From Planctomycetota bacterium (GTDB taxonomy: Bacteria > Planctomycetota > Phycisphaerae > WQYP01), in NCBI GenBank assembly GCA_021851715.1, contig JAJZCR010000025.1, positions 1 through 44,180 of the forward strand: DNA of 44,180 nucleotides. The letters are read 5' to 3'. Position numbers and translations under genes: made by a program. Positions within the stretch are counted from its first letter, which is position 1. Each line of letters opens with the position of its first letter. Positions 24,277 to 33,314 of this stretch are shown piece by piece. Under the pieces are notes generated by a model. That model was given only the letters and a program-made list of their open reading frames with translations, was not told where the DNA came from and made no database searches.

Positions 24277-25902
24277 ATGCCCACCATGGAAGTTGACGGT
24301 AAAAAAATCACATTTGAAGGCAAGAAGATGATTCTTCAGGCCTGCCTGGATGCCGGCGTGGAATTGCCGCACTATTGCTATCATTCGGGTCTTTCCGTGG
24401 TGGCCAGTTGCCGTATTTGCCTGGTGGAGGCGGAGCATCCGAATCCCAAAGATCCCACGCAGATGATCAAGATACCGAAGTTAATTCCAAGCTGCCAGAC
24501 GCCGGCCATGGACGGTATGAAAGTTTATTCCAAATCCCCCAAAGCTGCGGCGAATCAAAAAGCCGTTATGGAATTTCTTTTGATCAATCATCCACTGGAT
24601 TGTCCGGTGTGTGATCAGGCAGGCGAGTGTTCCCTGCAGGATTACAGCTATAAATATGGCCGGGCGGAAAGCCGCTTCGAAGAAGACAAGGCCAAAAAGC
24701 CTAAAAAGGACATAGGGCCTCATGTGTTGCTATATTCCGATCGCTGCATTATGTGCACCCGTTGCGTGCGTTTTACGCATGAGATATCCGGCACCAGCGA
24801 ACTGGCGGTGTTTGGCCGCGGACACAAGGAAGAAATCAACGTATTTCAGGGCCGCCCCCTGGATAATCCTCTTTCCGGGAACGTGGTGGATATTTGCCCG
24901 GTGGGGGCGTTGCTGGACAAGGACATGCTGTTTACCCAGCGGGTATGGTTTTTGAAAAGCACAGCCAGTATTTCGCCATTCAGCAGCGGCGGTGAAAATA
25001 TCTTCATCGAGCACAACCAGGGGCGTATTTACCGCATTAAGCCGCGTTTCAATGCGGACATCAACCAATGGTGGATTTCCGATGATATCCGTTACGGCTG
25101 GAAATTTGTCCATGAAAACCGGTTGAACAAGCTGGTACAGGGCGGGAAGGAGATTGACTGGGAAACCGCCGAGGCCCATCTGGATGGGATGATGCGCAAA
25201 GCGGTAGCCGAAAAGGGGCCTGGTTCCACCGCCTTGGTATTGTCCGCCTTTGATACGACGGAAGAAATGTACCTGGCGGCTAAATGGATTCGCAGTATAG
25301 ATCGGCAGGCGTGGCTGGTATTGAATCCGCCGCGGGTGGAAGGCACGGACCAGACCTTTAAAAATCCGGTTACCGGGGCCGTTACCTATGTCATCCGCGC
25401 GGAAAAAGCGCCCAACCGCCAAGGGGCGGAAAAAATCATCGCACACTTTGCCGGCAATACCTGTGATCTTTCCGACCTGGCGGCCAAGGTTTCCGGTGGT
25501 GCATTTGCCGCGGCCGCAGTTGTTCTGGACCCGATTGCCGGCACCGACCGGGCGGTGGAAACCGCGCTGGCCGGCCTGGATAACCTGGCGGTGCTAAGCT
25601 CCCGCCCGACGGCGCTGACCGGACGGGCGGCGCTGGCGTTGCCGGTGTGTACGTGGGCGGAAAAATCCGGTGTGTATGAGAATTTTGCCGGTCGAATTCA
25701 GGCCTTTGACCGTGCCATCGAGCCATTGGAAAACACCCACTCTGCCGGCGCTATATTCTGGAGCCTGCTGGGAGAATCCGGTACGTATCGGTCGCAGGAT
25801 GGACGCACCATGATGGGCCGGGAAGGCCTGCCGGATTATGCGGGCGTGACGGTGCCGAAGCGTGAGAAAAAGATTCAGTTGATGGAATTTTCGCCGCTTT
25901 AA
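24277..25902 (+). CDS. nuoG: NADH-quinone oxidoreductase subunit G, short form
   Basis: NuoG carries iron-sulfur clusters that pass electrons from NuoF towards the quinone site. The N-terminal third has all expected ligands: a 2Fe-2S site (Cys34, 45, 48, 73), the His-coordinated 4Fe-4S site (His105, Cys109, 112, 118), and a further 4Fe-4S site (Cys157, 160, 163, 207). A remnant molybdopterin-type domain follows, but the chain ends at 541 residues, far short of the roughly 900 of E. coli NuoG. The frame stays good to its end, so this is a natural short form and not a break. The ATG at 24277 has AAAGGG upstream. nuoH to nuoN do not follow. Confidence 0.94.
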   Translation: MPTMEVDGKKITFEGKKMILQACLDAGVELPHYCYHSGLSVVASCRICLVEAEHPNPKDPTQMIKIPKLIPSCQTPAMDGMKVYSKSPKAAANQKAVMEFLLINHPLDCPVCDQAGECSLQDYSYKYGRAESRFEEDKAKKPKKDIGPHVLLYSDRCIMCTRCVRFTHEISGTSELAVFGRGHKEEINVFQGRPLDNPLSGNVVDICPVGALLDKDMLFTQRVWFLKSTASISPFSSGGENIFIEHNQGRIYRIKPRFNADINQWWISDDIRYGWKFVHENRLNKLVQGGKEIDWETAEAHLDGMMRKAVAEKGPGSTALVLSAFDTTEEMYLAAKWIRSIDRQAWLVLNPPRVEGTDQTFKNPVTGAVTYVIRAEKAPNRQGAEKIIAHFAGNTCDLSDLAAKVSGGAFAAAAVVLDPIAGTDRAVETALAGLDNLAVLSSRPTALTGRAALALPVCTWAEKSGVYENFAGRIQAFDRAIEPLENTHSAGAIFWSLLGESGTYRSQDGRTMMGREGLPDYAGVTVPKREKKIQLMEFSPL

Positions 25903-25920
25903 TTTCGCGCTCATGTTATC

Positions 25921-27336
25921 ATGGCGGATATGGAAGATCGCCCCAGATTATCAGTCGTGCAGGTGTTGGCACGTTGGAGGCGTCTTGATGAACCGCCTGC
26001 GGCACCCAGTCACGCCGACGCCTTCTGGACGCGGATGAATCCGCGTGACCGGGCCTTTGCTTTTGATCTGTTGCAGGGGGTAATCCGCTGGCGCGGGCTG
26101 CTGGATTGTGTCATCACCGCCAACCTGAACAGGTCCATGGTCGGCCTTGATCCGGCAGTACGGGCCATTTTAGAAGTGGGCGTGTATCAACTTTTGTTGC
26201 ACGGCGGTGTGGCCGATTACGCCGCCGTTGATTCGAGTGTGGAAATGGCTCCAGCCGTCGGGTTGCCGCGTGCCGGGGCATTGGTCAACGCGGTGTTGCG
26301 CAGCATTACCCGGATGAATGTGCGGGTGGAACGATCCAGCCTGCTTTCCAGATCCAGCTTTCCGCTGGACTCGCAGCGGCGCATGGTATTCGACCGGGCG
26401 ATGTTTCCGGATCCGCATTTGAATCGCATAGGCCATCTGGCGGTCGTTACCAGCCATCCGCTGGCGCTGGTGGATATGCTGGAAAAAACGATGGGATCCA
26501 AGCAGTGCCAGGCCATTTTAATCGGCAACAATGCCCGTCCCGTTATTACTTTGCGCGCGGATGATGCGCAATTCGTCCCGCCGCCCTCGGCCGGGTTGAT
26601 TCGCCATGAATCGCCGGGCTTCTTCATTGCCGCGGAGGGTTGGAACGATCCAATAGATGCTCTAGTGGCCACAGGCCGGCTTTCGCCGCAGGATCCTACC
26701 GCCGCTGAAGCGGTCCGGGCGATGGTTGCAGCCCTGGAAAGCCGACGAGCGACGTTGCCCAGCCAGCTTAAGCTTTTGGATTTGTGCGCCGGTATGGGCA
26801 CCAAAACTCTGCAGATGGCGCGAGCTTTGCCTTGCGCCCGCGTGGTTGCGTGCGACGTGGTTCCGGCCAAGCTTACCGCCCTCCAACAACGCATGAATCA
26901 GGCCAGCGTGCAGACGGTCCAGATACAAGGTGCCGATGAGCTGGTCCGCGGGATCGGCGGGTCATGTTTTGACGGTGTGTTGGTGGATGTTCCGTGTTCC
27001 AACACCGGTGTGATGGCCCGGCGGGCACAGTCGCGGTGGCGATGGACGGCCTTGCAGCGCGATGATCTGGCCAAACTGCAGCATGATATTCTGGAAACCG
27101 GTTCCAAGCTTGTGGCATCGGGTGGTGTGCTGGTGTATTCCACGTGCAGTATTCAGCCCGGAGAAAACGAGCGCATTGTGGCCCGGTTCATCGCTTCACA
27201 GCCGTCATGGAAGAGTTGGACCATCGAGCAACAAAAAAGCATTCTTCCACGGGTGGGATCCAACCCTGCGCAGCGCTGCGATGGTGGTTTTGTATGCGTC
27301 CTGAGCTGGCAGCATCGGGACCAGCGCAGCGGCTGA
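25921..27336 (+). CDS. rsmB: RsmB-like 16S rRNA (cytosine-5) methyltransferase
   Basis: This RNA m5C methyltransferase of the RsmB/NOL1 family probably methylates C967 of 16S rRNA with SAM. The 471-residue protein has an N-terminal NusB-like helical domain (to about residue 150) and a Rossmann-fold methyltransferase domain. Motif I is LLDLCAGMGTKTLQMA, motif IV DVPCSNTGVMARR carries one catalytic cysteine, and motif VI VYSTCSI carries the second. The PUA-type domain of other RNA m5C enzymes is not seen. The ATG at 25921 lies 18 bp after nuoG, so the two may share a transcript; the ribosome binding site is weak. Confidence 0.92.
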   Translation: MADMEDRPRLSVVQVLARWRRLDEPPAAPSHADAFWTRMNPRDRAFAFDLLQGVIRWRGLLDCVITANLNRSMVGLDPAVRAILEVGVYQLLLHGGVADYAAVDSSVEMAPAVGLPRAGALVNAVLRSITRMNVRVERSSLLSRSSFPLDSQRRMVFDRAMFPDPHLNRIGHLAVVTSHPLALVDMLEKTMGSKQCQAILIGNNARPVITLRADDAQFVPPPSAGLIRHESPGFFIAAEGWNDPIDALVATGRLSPQDPTAAEAVRAMVAALESRRATLPSQLKLLDLCAGMGTKTLQMARALPCARVVACDVVPAKLTALQQRMNQASVQTVQIQGADELVRGIGGSCFDGVLVDVPCSNTGVMARRAQSRWRWTALQRDDLAKLQHDILETGSKLVASGGVLVYSTCSIQPGENERIVARFIASQPSWKSWTIEQQKSILPRVGSNPAQRCDGGFVCVLSWQHRDQRSG

Positions 27337-27371
27337 CGGCAGTTCCACCGGCAACTCCGGCGACTCGGCAA

Positions 27372-27905
27372 TTATTTGCCCATGTGTTGGGCGAGCCTTT
27401 TAATGTGCATGGTCAGCAGCAGCGACAAAATAATGGCCGTAGCGAAAAAGTAGATGCCAATTTTGGGCGAAGCCTGCAACGCGCCGCCTGATTTGGCAAT
27501 TACCACAATAATCGCCACCACGAATACATCCATCATGGACCACCGGCCCAGGAATTCCAGCCATTTTAACACTTTCAGCAGCTGCTGCTGGGTAAAATGG
27601 CCGCACCATAACGCCAGCAGTATTGCCAGCTTCGAAAAGGGAAACAATATCGAAAAGGTAAATAAAATAGCACCTAAACCAAAGTGCCCGGTGCGGAACA
27701 GGCCAATGGTTCCTGACCAAAGCGAATAGCTGCTTTTCCAGAAAACAAATTTTTTTATGGCCAGCACCGGCAGGCATTGGGCGGTTACCAGAAGGCCTAA
27801 AACACAGAGCAAATAAACCGGGATATCCCATCGGCGGGGATAATGCTGCCAAAGTGATTTTCTACTTTTGGGAGGCACTTTTAGATTCCTCGTCGCACGC
27901 CGCAC
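27372..27905 (-). CDS. PqiA-like (paraquat-inducible protein A family) membrane protein
   Basis: This is a small inner-membrane protein of 177 residues with about four transmembrane helices (VYLLCVLGLLVTAQCLPVL, FGLGAILFTFSILFPF, MMDVFVVAIIVVIA, IYFFATAIILSLLLTM). Its LFPFSKL and GRWSMMDVFVVA segments match the conserved core of the PqiA family, which in other bacteria works with MCE proteins in lipid transport across the envelope. It has a single PqiA unit instead of two and no zinc-finger cysteines. No pqiB or MCE gene is nearby. The start is GTG at 27905, right after an in-frame stop. The gene converges with rsmB. Confidence 0.82.
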   Translation of the reverse strand: MRRATRNLKVPPKSRKSLWQHYPRRWDIPVYLLCVLGLLVTAQCLPVLAIKKFVFWKSSYSLWSGTIGLFRTGHFGLGAILFTFSILFPFSKLAILLALWCGHFTQQQLLKVLKWLEFLGRWSMMDVFVVAIIVVIAKSGGALQASPKIGIYFFATAIILSLLLTMHIKRLAQHMGK

Positions 27906-28159
27906 GGGCCGTCATCAATAGCCAGTGCATAGTCACAATCCTACGTGATATTCTGCTGGATATCGAGCGGCTGCGCGGGCGGTGAAAATCCCGTGGTAGA
28001 GGTTTGGGCCGGGGATGTTGGGCTCAATCAATCCCAATTTGTAACTGTGACAGAGCGCTAAGTTCCTGGGTGTGTGGGGTTTGTGGACGGATGGACCAAG
28101 CGTTCCCAGTTGAAGCGGAGGCGTCCCCTGGGGCGGAATTGATCATTCGTGGGTGATAT

Positions 28160-28468
28160 TTATTCCGGCATTGGGGGTAGAGCGATGGCCGCGGGCAATC
28201 TTTTAGGGTGGATAATTTTTACAATTTTTTGCGGAGAAAACGCCCCGTACAGCAATTGCACGCCGGGAGCGGATACGTCGAATTCGTCTGCGAGAAATTT
28301 CAGTACCCGTGCTGTGGCCCGGCCCTTTTCCGCTGCCGCGGGTACGTGAACCACAATACGCCCGCCCAGTACCTTGCCCCAGGCCGCGCCCCTGGCCCCC
28401 GCATGAACCTTAAGCTGCAGGATCAGGGTGTTACCGTCCCAGCGATAATAGGTATCTAACGCCTTCAT
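28160..28468 (-). CDS. DUF167 (YggU-family) protein
   Basis: This is a small conserved cytoplasmic protein of 102 residues. The family's pattern is visible: LQLKVHAGARG near residue 20, a VHVPAAAEKGRATARVLKFLAD block in the middle, and the SPQKIVKI ending. The function of the family is unknown. I chose the ATG at 28468 (GAGGA 11 nt upstream) because the homology begins there; the frame is open further, to 28555. There is no clear operon partner. Confidence 0.88.
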   Translation of the reverse strand: MKALDTYYRWDGNTLILQLKVHAGARGAAWGKVLGGRIVVHVPAAAEKGRATARVLKFLADEFDVSAPGVQLLYGAFSPQKIVKIIHPKRLPAAIALPPMPE

Positions 28469-28921
28469 GAAATATGCGTCCTCGTTGGCGGTACTCGGTG
28501 ATGGCCCAATGCATACTTTTGCCTGTTGGCTGTGCCAGAAAGATGGAATGTACATGGTTGCCCGGGGCTGTCAAATCAGCGGCTGTTGGTCCGCAAAAAA
28601 GCGATTGTTTGGCCACGGTTCTGTGATGCGGATCAGGCTTGCTCCATCTTGATGAAGAACGGGGAAGAGAGTTGGGGCTTATCCCCAGACAGAGGATGCT
28701 GCAATGAATGGTTGGAATATCCTTCCGGGCAGCGGTGCCAGCCGCCCACCAGGCTTGCTTGCGGCAAAATAAAAAATTACATGACTAAAAAATGGCAATT
28801 TATCACTACCGGTTCGAGGACATCGGGCTTCCGTTTGGGAAACGTATCAAATGCCCGAGTTGGCATCCTTTGGTGGCAAATTCGAACGGAGGAATTTTCA
28901 GGTTATGGGTGGTAGCTAAGG
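28469..28921. other. 453-bp intergenic stretch with no recognisable gene
   Basis: It lies between the DUF167 gene and the glycoside hydrolase. Open frames across it have no family-like composition and no convincing start. No tRNA or terminator was seen. Confidence 0.6.
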
Positions 28922-31789
28922 TCAGGGATATACCAGTTCGTAATAGATTGCATGCGTGGTGGCCCCATTCAACACCAGGTGTCCTCCTGTCAGCGGCAGC
29001 GTTTTTCCGGTGCGTTGCCCGGCCTCGTTTAGCACGTACACCGTCGGCGTGCCGGAGCGTTTGAAAGTCAGCTCGACTTTTACCGGTTCCACGCGCATGG
29101 GCGGTTGTCCCGCATTCATCAAGTAGCCCCGGACCATCTTCATTCCAGTGTTGTACACCCGGGCAATGGTGGTTATCAAAATTCGATGTCCTGTGGCGAT
29201 AGTGCCACGATGTCCCAGCGCGGTCACATAAACTGCGGCAAATCGAGTCCCAGATGTGATGACGACATTTTTCAACTTGACTTTCCGGCCAGCGGCAAAC
29301 CCCACCACGGCCTGTGTGCCTGGAGTGTTAATCGTGATAAAGCCGCTCCCCGGCACGGTCCCTGCATGCCAAGCCAGTTGGCCGGTGGAACTGCACAGCA
29401 TGCCATCCTGACGATAGGCTTTGAGAGAAACGGTGGGGGTGGGTGTGAATTTCTTTGTGAAAGCGACAACACAACGCCCCACGGCCAGAGCGGCCGCCGG
29501 AACCTTGTTGGTTGTGAACGACTTGACATCGCCATTTTGGGTGATTGTGTCTGTAAAACCGAGCTTGGCATGGAACAGATCGTTAACGCAGACATACCGC
29601 GGCAGAATCAACTTGGATTCCCGTACGTCGCCGCGCAGCACCTGGCGGGCCACCGCCGGAAAAATACCCAGGATCTGTGGAACATTGACTTGCCATTGAT
29701 TCTGTCCAACAGATGGATCAAATCCCGCGTGTGCCGAAACGGCAAAAATTTGTGAGGAATCCCAGCCATTGAGGCCCATGCCGTAGGCTCCGATGATTGC
29801 GGGACCTTCTACGCCCAACTGATTGGGAAACACGCTGCTCCATTCTGAAAGCATGAAGGGACGGTTTTGTACCTGTTCCAGGCCGGAACTCAGAATGGCA
29901 TCACCCGGGGACGCCAGCATGGAGCCTTTGCCAGTGAAGTAATTGTGGCGGTCTATGATGTTGCCGCAGATTGCATCGGAGGCCAGATTAAGATAATTGG
30001 CGTATCCAGAGCCTGCCTGCCAATTGGATGTGACAATCAAACCCTTGTAGCCGGTACCGCGAATGGCTTTGACGTACCGAAGGTAAAAGGCATTCTGCCG
30101 GTGATCAAGAAAACGTAATGTATCCAGGAGGCGTGCTTGAAAGGGACTTTTGGTAAGTTGCTGCGGGGAAATCTCCCACAAATTGGCATCTGGATATATG
30201 ATGCCACGGCTCCAGCTTTCTCCGCCAAAGCCGTCGCCGGCCATGGCGTTAATCGCCCGGGGGCCCCACGCGGCCAACAGCGTTTTCTTGCTGCCGTAGC
30301 GTTTCTTGAGCCAGCGGAAAAATTCCTGGCCCGCCAATTTCTTGATAGCCGGATATTGCCGCATGGCCCCAGCGGTAGTCCAGAAAAAGATGTCGTTTTC
30401 GTTGACCAATTCCACGCAGAAGATCGCTGGATCATCGGCATTGGGACCGCCGGTATACGAATTCCGGTGATTCAAAAAGTTAACTTCCTGTTGAATTTGA
30501 AGTTTTTGCAATTGCGGCGAAAACCACAGTGAGCCTTCCCCGGAGTTGCGCCAGCCAGCGGCATCCGCCGGCCACTCCTTGGCGTACGGAATCTTTGCCG
30601 CATCTTGCGGGCCCAGCGGCACCGCACCGAAGTTGGCGGAAAGCTCACAATAGATGCCCTGCAGTCGGAGTTGGTTAATGAAGCTGTCCAGACGGCTCAA
30701 CGCCAGGGGATTGAAGCGCACCAGGCTGCGTTTGGAGCATATTCCCGCCCATCCTGGTCCACCCGCGAATTTGTGCAGCCGTACCAAGTTGATGCCGTAT
30801 CGCGCATAGAAGCGAGCCCGAACTGATCCAATGCCCACACCCCAGCGCTTATACCAGGCCTTTTTGGCACCCCAAGTCCGTGGAGGCGCGCACTCACTGT
30901 AGCTGGTATTCACGCCCCAGAGTTTTATGGGTCGACCGTGGTACATCAAGTGGGACCCAACCTGCGTAATCCACCCATATTTGCCGGCCGGTGCGCTAAG
31001 CCATTTTCGCAGGCTGATGACACTTGGCGCGTGAGTCAAACGTTTGGCATTCCATATGAACCACTGGCTCCAGTTGGCCGGATGCGGCACGCTGGCTTGG
31101 CCAGAATAGAATGTAAAATCCTCCGGTAGCGTCAGGGTAGCCACCACATGCCGCTTTACCCCGGCTTGAATATGGTTGGTGGCAAGTAGCAGTCGAATAT
31201 CACCGGCAGTTATGCAAGGGACGGCGGGATTCACGCTCAGACTGTAAATTCGCCCAGAGTCACTCTTAAAATCCATCTTCCGCAATGCGTTGGACACATG
31301 ACTGTTGCCCACCGGAAGGCTGATCGACTTGGTTGCGCCGGCGGCATTGTAACAAATTGTCCGATTGGGACCGGTGAACGCGCTGCCGGCGTTGATTGAG
31401 AGCACGGCTGCAGTGAGGTCGGAATTTTGCAAGGTGCGAAATGAAGCTGTGATCGTCAGCTCACGAGGCCCCGTCTTTCTGGCGATGGCGTGGAAGACAA
31501 ATGGCACTTTGGTGCCGCCCAGGTCACCTTTCATTGAGAGGTTGGACTCTTTTGGCCCATTGGCCGTGTAAGCATTTCGGGTCCAGGTATAACTCCAGTG
31601 GGGGCCCCAGATCAGCGGATGGATGTTGAGCAGATCCGCATGATTGGAAGAAACCACGCGAATGGTCTGTTTCTGTGCCAGAACAATCAAGCTGCTTTGT
31701 GTCGCCTGAGCGGTGCCGACCGCAAACAGGCCCGAGGCGACCGCCAGAAAGATCGGAAATATCCAGATTCGCCGTATCCGCTGCATCAT
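28922..31789 (-). CDS. Secreted glycoside hydrolase, clan GH-A type
   Basis: This is a large exported enzyme of 955 residues that probably cuts plant or algal polysaccharide or its oligomers. An N-terminal signal peptide is clear (IWIFPIFLAVASGLFAVGTAQA). After a beta-sandwich region (about 35-250), a TIM-barrel begins near PIKLWGVNTSY. Candidate catalytic residues are Glu464 in LVNENDIFF (acid/base, Asn-Glu pair as in clan GH-A) and Glu649 in FMLSEWSS (nucleophile). The last 200 residues look like beta-sandwich. I cannot assign the GH family or substrate. The ATG at 31789 has AAAGGA upstream. The adjacent XylR/AraC-like regulator gene on the same strand and the promoter repeats suggest sugar-induced expression. 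Confidence 0.85.
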   Translation of the reverse strand: MMQRIRRIWIFPIFLAVASGLFAVGTAQATQSSLIVLAQKQTIRVVSSNHADLLNIHPLIWGPHWSYTWTRNAYTANGPKESNLSMKGDLGGTKVPFVFHAIARKTGPRELTITASFRTLQNSDLTAAVLSINAGSAFTGPNRTICYNAAGATKSISLPVGNSHVSNALRKMDFKSDSGRIYSLSVNPAVPCITAGDIRLLLATNHIQAGVKRHVVATLTLPEDFTFYSGQASVPHPANWSQWFIWNAKRLTHAPSVISLRKWLSAPAGKYGWITQVGSHLMYHGRPIKLWGVNTSYSECAPPRTWGAKKAWYKRWGVGIGSVRARFYARYGINLVRLHKFAGGPGWAGICSKRSLVRFNPLALSRLDSFINQLRLQGIYCELSANFGAVPLGPQDAAKIPYAKEWPADAAGWRNSGEGSLWFSPQLQKLQIQQEVNFLNHRNSYTGGPNADDPAIFCVELVNENDIFFWTTAGAMRQYPAIKKLAGQEFFRWLKKRYGSKKTLLAAWGPRAINAMAGDGFGGESWSRGIIYPDANLWEISPQQLTKSPFQARLLDTLRFLDHRQNAFYLRYVKAIRGTGYKGLIVTSNWQAGSGYANYLNLASDAICGNIIDRHNYFTGKGSMLASPGDAILSSGLEQVQNRPFMLSEWSSVFPNQLGVEGPAIIGAYGMGLNGWDSSQIFAVSAHAGFDPSVGQNQWQVNVPQILGIFPAVARQVLRGDVRESKLILPRYVCVNDLFHAKLGFTDTITQNGDVKSFTTNKVPAAALAVGRCVVAFTKKFTPTPTVSLKAYRQDGMLCSSTGQLAWHAGTVPGSGFITINTPGTQAVVGFAAGRKVKLKNVVITSGTRFAAVYVTALGHRGTIATGHRILITTIARVYNTGMKMVRGYLMNAGQPPMRVEPVKVELTFKRSGTPTVYVLNEAGQRTGKTLPLTGGHLVLNGATTHAIYYELVYP

Positions 31790-31863
31790 TCCTTGTCCTT
31801 TCGAGTGGTGGCCGTATTAATCGCAGGTTGTTGGTTATGGGGTCCACATCTCTTTCACAAGAG

Positions 31864-31892
31864 ATATTATGGATAACAGAAGTTAATACCAG
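31864..31892 (-). promoter_or_regulatory. Likely activator-dependent promoter of the glycoside hydrolase
   Basis: On the minus strand, a poor -35 (CTGGTA, 31892-31887) lies 17 bp before a good -10 (TAATAT, 31869-31864). The direct repeats at 31898-31927 end 5 bp upstream of the -35, the usual place for an AraC-family activator. Confidence 0.5.
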
Positions 31893-31897
31893 ACTGC

Positions 31898-31927
31898 TTA
31901 GCGCAATTCATGTGTCCCATAGCGCAA
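31898..31927. promoter_or_regulatory. Direct repeats spaced by 21 bp, likely XylR/AraC-type operator
   Basis: TTAGCGCAA (31898-31906) and ATAGCGCAA (31919-31927) start 21 bp apart, two helical turns. AraC-family proteins use two such half-sites in direct orientation. The neighbouring AraC/XylR-like gene is the obvious candidate to bind. Confidence 0.55.
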
Positions 31928-31954
31928 GTATAAAACTACAGCGGACCGCCGCCC

Positions 31955-31966
31955 TACTTTAAAGTA
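31955..31966. promoter_or_regulatory. 12-bp perfect palindrome between regulator and hydrolase genes
   Basis: TACTTTAAAGTA, 30 bp downstream of the regulator's stop codon and upstream of the direct repeats. It may be an extra binding site; function not known. Confidence 0.3.
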
Positions 31967-31997
31967 CCGGCAGGGGTTTTCACGGAAACGTCGGATG

Positions 31998-33218
31998 CTA
32001 CTGGGAAAGCTGCAGGTCATTGCGCCAGGTTTGCGGCGGTACGCCGACCGCACGATGAAAAACTCGACTGAAATGGTTCCGGCTGACAAAACCGCTTAAT
32101 TCGGAGATGCGCTCCATCTTCATGGTGGTTTCCCGCAAGAGCTGTTTGGCTCGTTCCACGTGTACGCGCCAGATTTCCTGCTGTGGCGAGCGGCCAAAAT
32201 TGCGCTTGAAGCCCATCTCCAGCTTGCGCCGGGAGATCAACGCGTGCTCCAGAATCTCGTCTACCGTCAATGGTCGAAAGGCGTTCTCCCGAATGTACCG
32301 AACCGCGGTGGAAATATCAGGGTCATCGACCACCAAAAAATCGGAGGAATGTCGAACCACCAGCGGCAGCGGAGGGACTTTGACCGTTGCGTTCGCGGGC
32401 TTATGGCCGCGCATGAGATTGTCAAGAAGTTCCGCCGCCTTCGTGCCCTGCTTGCGCAGGTCCAACGGAATGCTGCTGAGTTTCGGATTGATAATCCGGC
32501 AAAGAGCTTCCCGGTTATCCACACCCACCACGGCAATATCCTCCGGAATATGCAGCCCCAGACGCTGACTGGCGTAAACCACGTGCCTCGCCCATAAATC
32601 CGAACAAGCCATAATGCCCGTTGGATGGGGCAGCGTAGAGAGCCATTGGCCCAGGGAGTCGGCCTCCCATTCCCGAAACAATTGGCCCCAACGAATGTCC
32701 TTGCGCAGGTGGACCGAACATTCATGCCCCCGCGCCTGGAGTGCCGCGACAAAACCGTCGCTCCTGATTCGCGCATACGGCATGTCGCCGCCGTAATAGC
32801 CGAAGTTGCGAAAGCCCTTATCCAACAGATGCTCCGCGGCAAGTTTTCCCACGGCGATATCATCCGGGATCACTTCAATGAGTCCCGAATTCATCGGTTC
32901 CGCTACAATGGCTACCGTGGGGACGCGAACCGCGCGGAGAAACTTCAGTTGGCGATTCCAATCTCGGCCGCGCGCCGGGGCAGACGTCAAGATTCCGTCC
33001 AGGCGCAGTTTGTGTGCCGTGGCCACATCAGCCCAGAGATCACTTTGTCCGTACAGGTAGACGGTCCAGGGAGTATGCGCATTGACGTAGTCCACAATAC
33101 CATGAAAAATTTGATTCTCTCGACAATTCTCGTCGGAGAGATAAATGGCCACGCCAGGATTCTGATTGGGCCGGTGTTTACTCCCAGAGCGGCGCAACAG
33201 TTTACGTCGTTTTTTCAT
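31998..33218 (-). CDS. XylR-like transcriptional regulator (LacI-type sensor plus AraC helix-turn-helix)
   Basis: This is a sugar-responsive DNA-binding protein of 406 residues. The first 270 or so form a periplasmic-binding-protein-like sensor as in LacI/GalR proteins (VAIYLSDENCRENQIFHGI at the start, IMACSDLWARHVVYA, IAVVGVDNREALCRI). The last 100 are an AraC-type double helix-turn-helix (LTVDEILEHALISRRKLEMGF and ISELSGFVSRNHFSRVFHRAVG). This is the layout of E. coli XylR. I chose the ATG at 33218; the frame is open 12 codons further to a TTG. It lies upstream of the hydrolase gene on the same strand with 208 bp between, which carry the putative operator. Confidence 0.92.
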   Translation of the reverse strand: MKKRRKLLRRSGSKHRPNQNPGVAIYLSDENCRENQIFHGIVDYVNAHTPWTVYLYGQSDLWADVATAHKLRLDGILTSAPARGRDWNRQLKFLRAVRVPTVAIVAEPMNSGLIEVIPDDIAVGKLAAEHLLDKGFRNFGYYGGDMPYARIRSDGFVAALQARGHECSVHLRKDIRWGQLFREWEADSLGQWLSTLPHPTGIMACSDLWARHVVYASQRLGLHIPEDIAVVGVDNREALCRIINPKLSSIPLDLRKQGTKAAELLDNLMRGHKPANATVKVPPLPLVVRHSSDFLVVDDPDISTAVRYIRENAFRPLTVDEILEHALISRRKLEMGFKRNFGRSPQQEIWRVHVERAKQLLRETTMKMERISELSGFVSRNHFSRVFHRAVGVPPQTWRNDLQLSQ

Positions 33219-33314
33219 GTCGGCATCGTAGCGGTCAGTGCGGCTGGCTGTCAAAAGTGATGGGGAAGCTGCGGTGCCACTGGCACCCTGCTGCTGTCGG
33301 CAATTGCCGGCCGA

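Noticed and set aside
28526..28915. 129-codon plus-strand open frame
   Set aside because: It has no ribosome binding site, is cysteine- and tryptophan-rich without pattern, and resembles no family I know.
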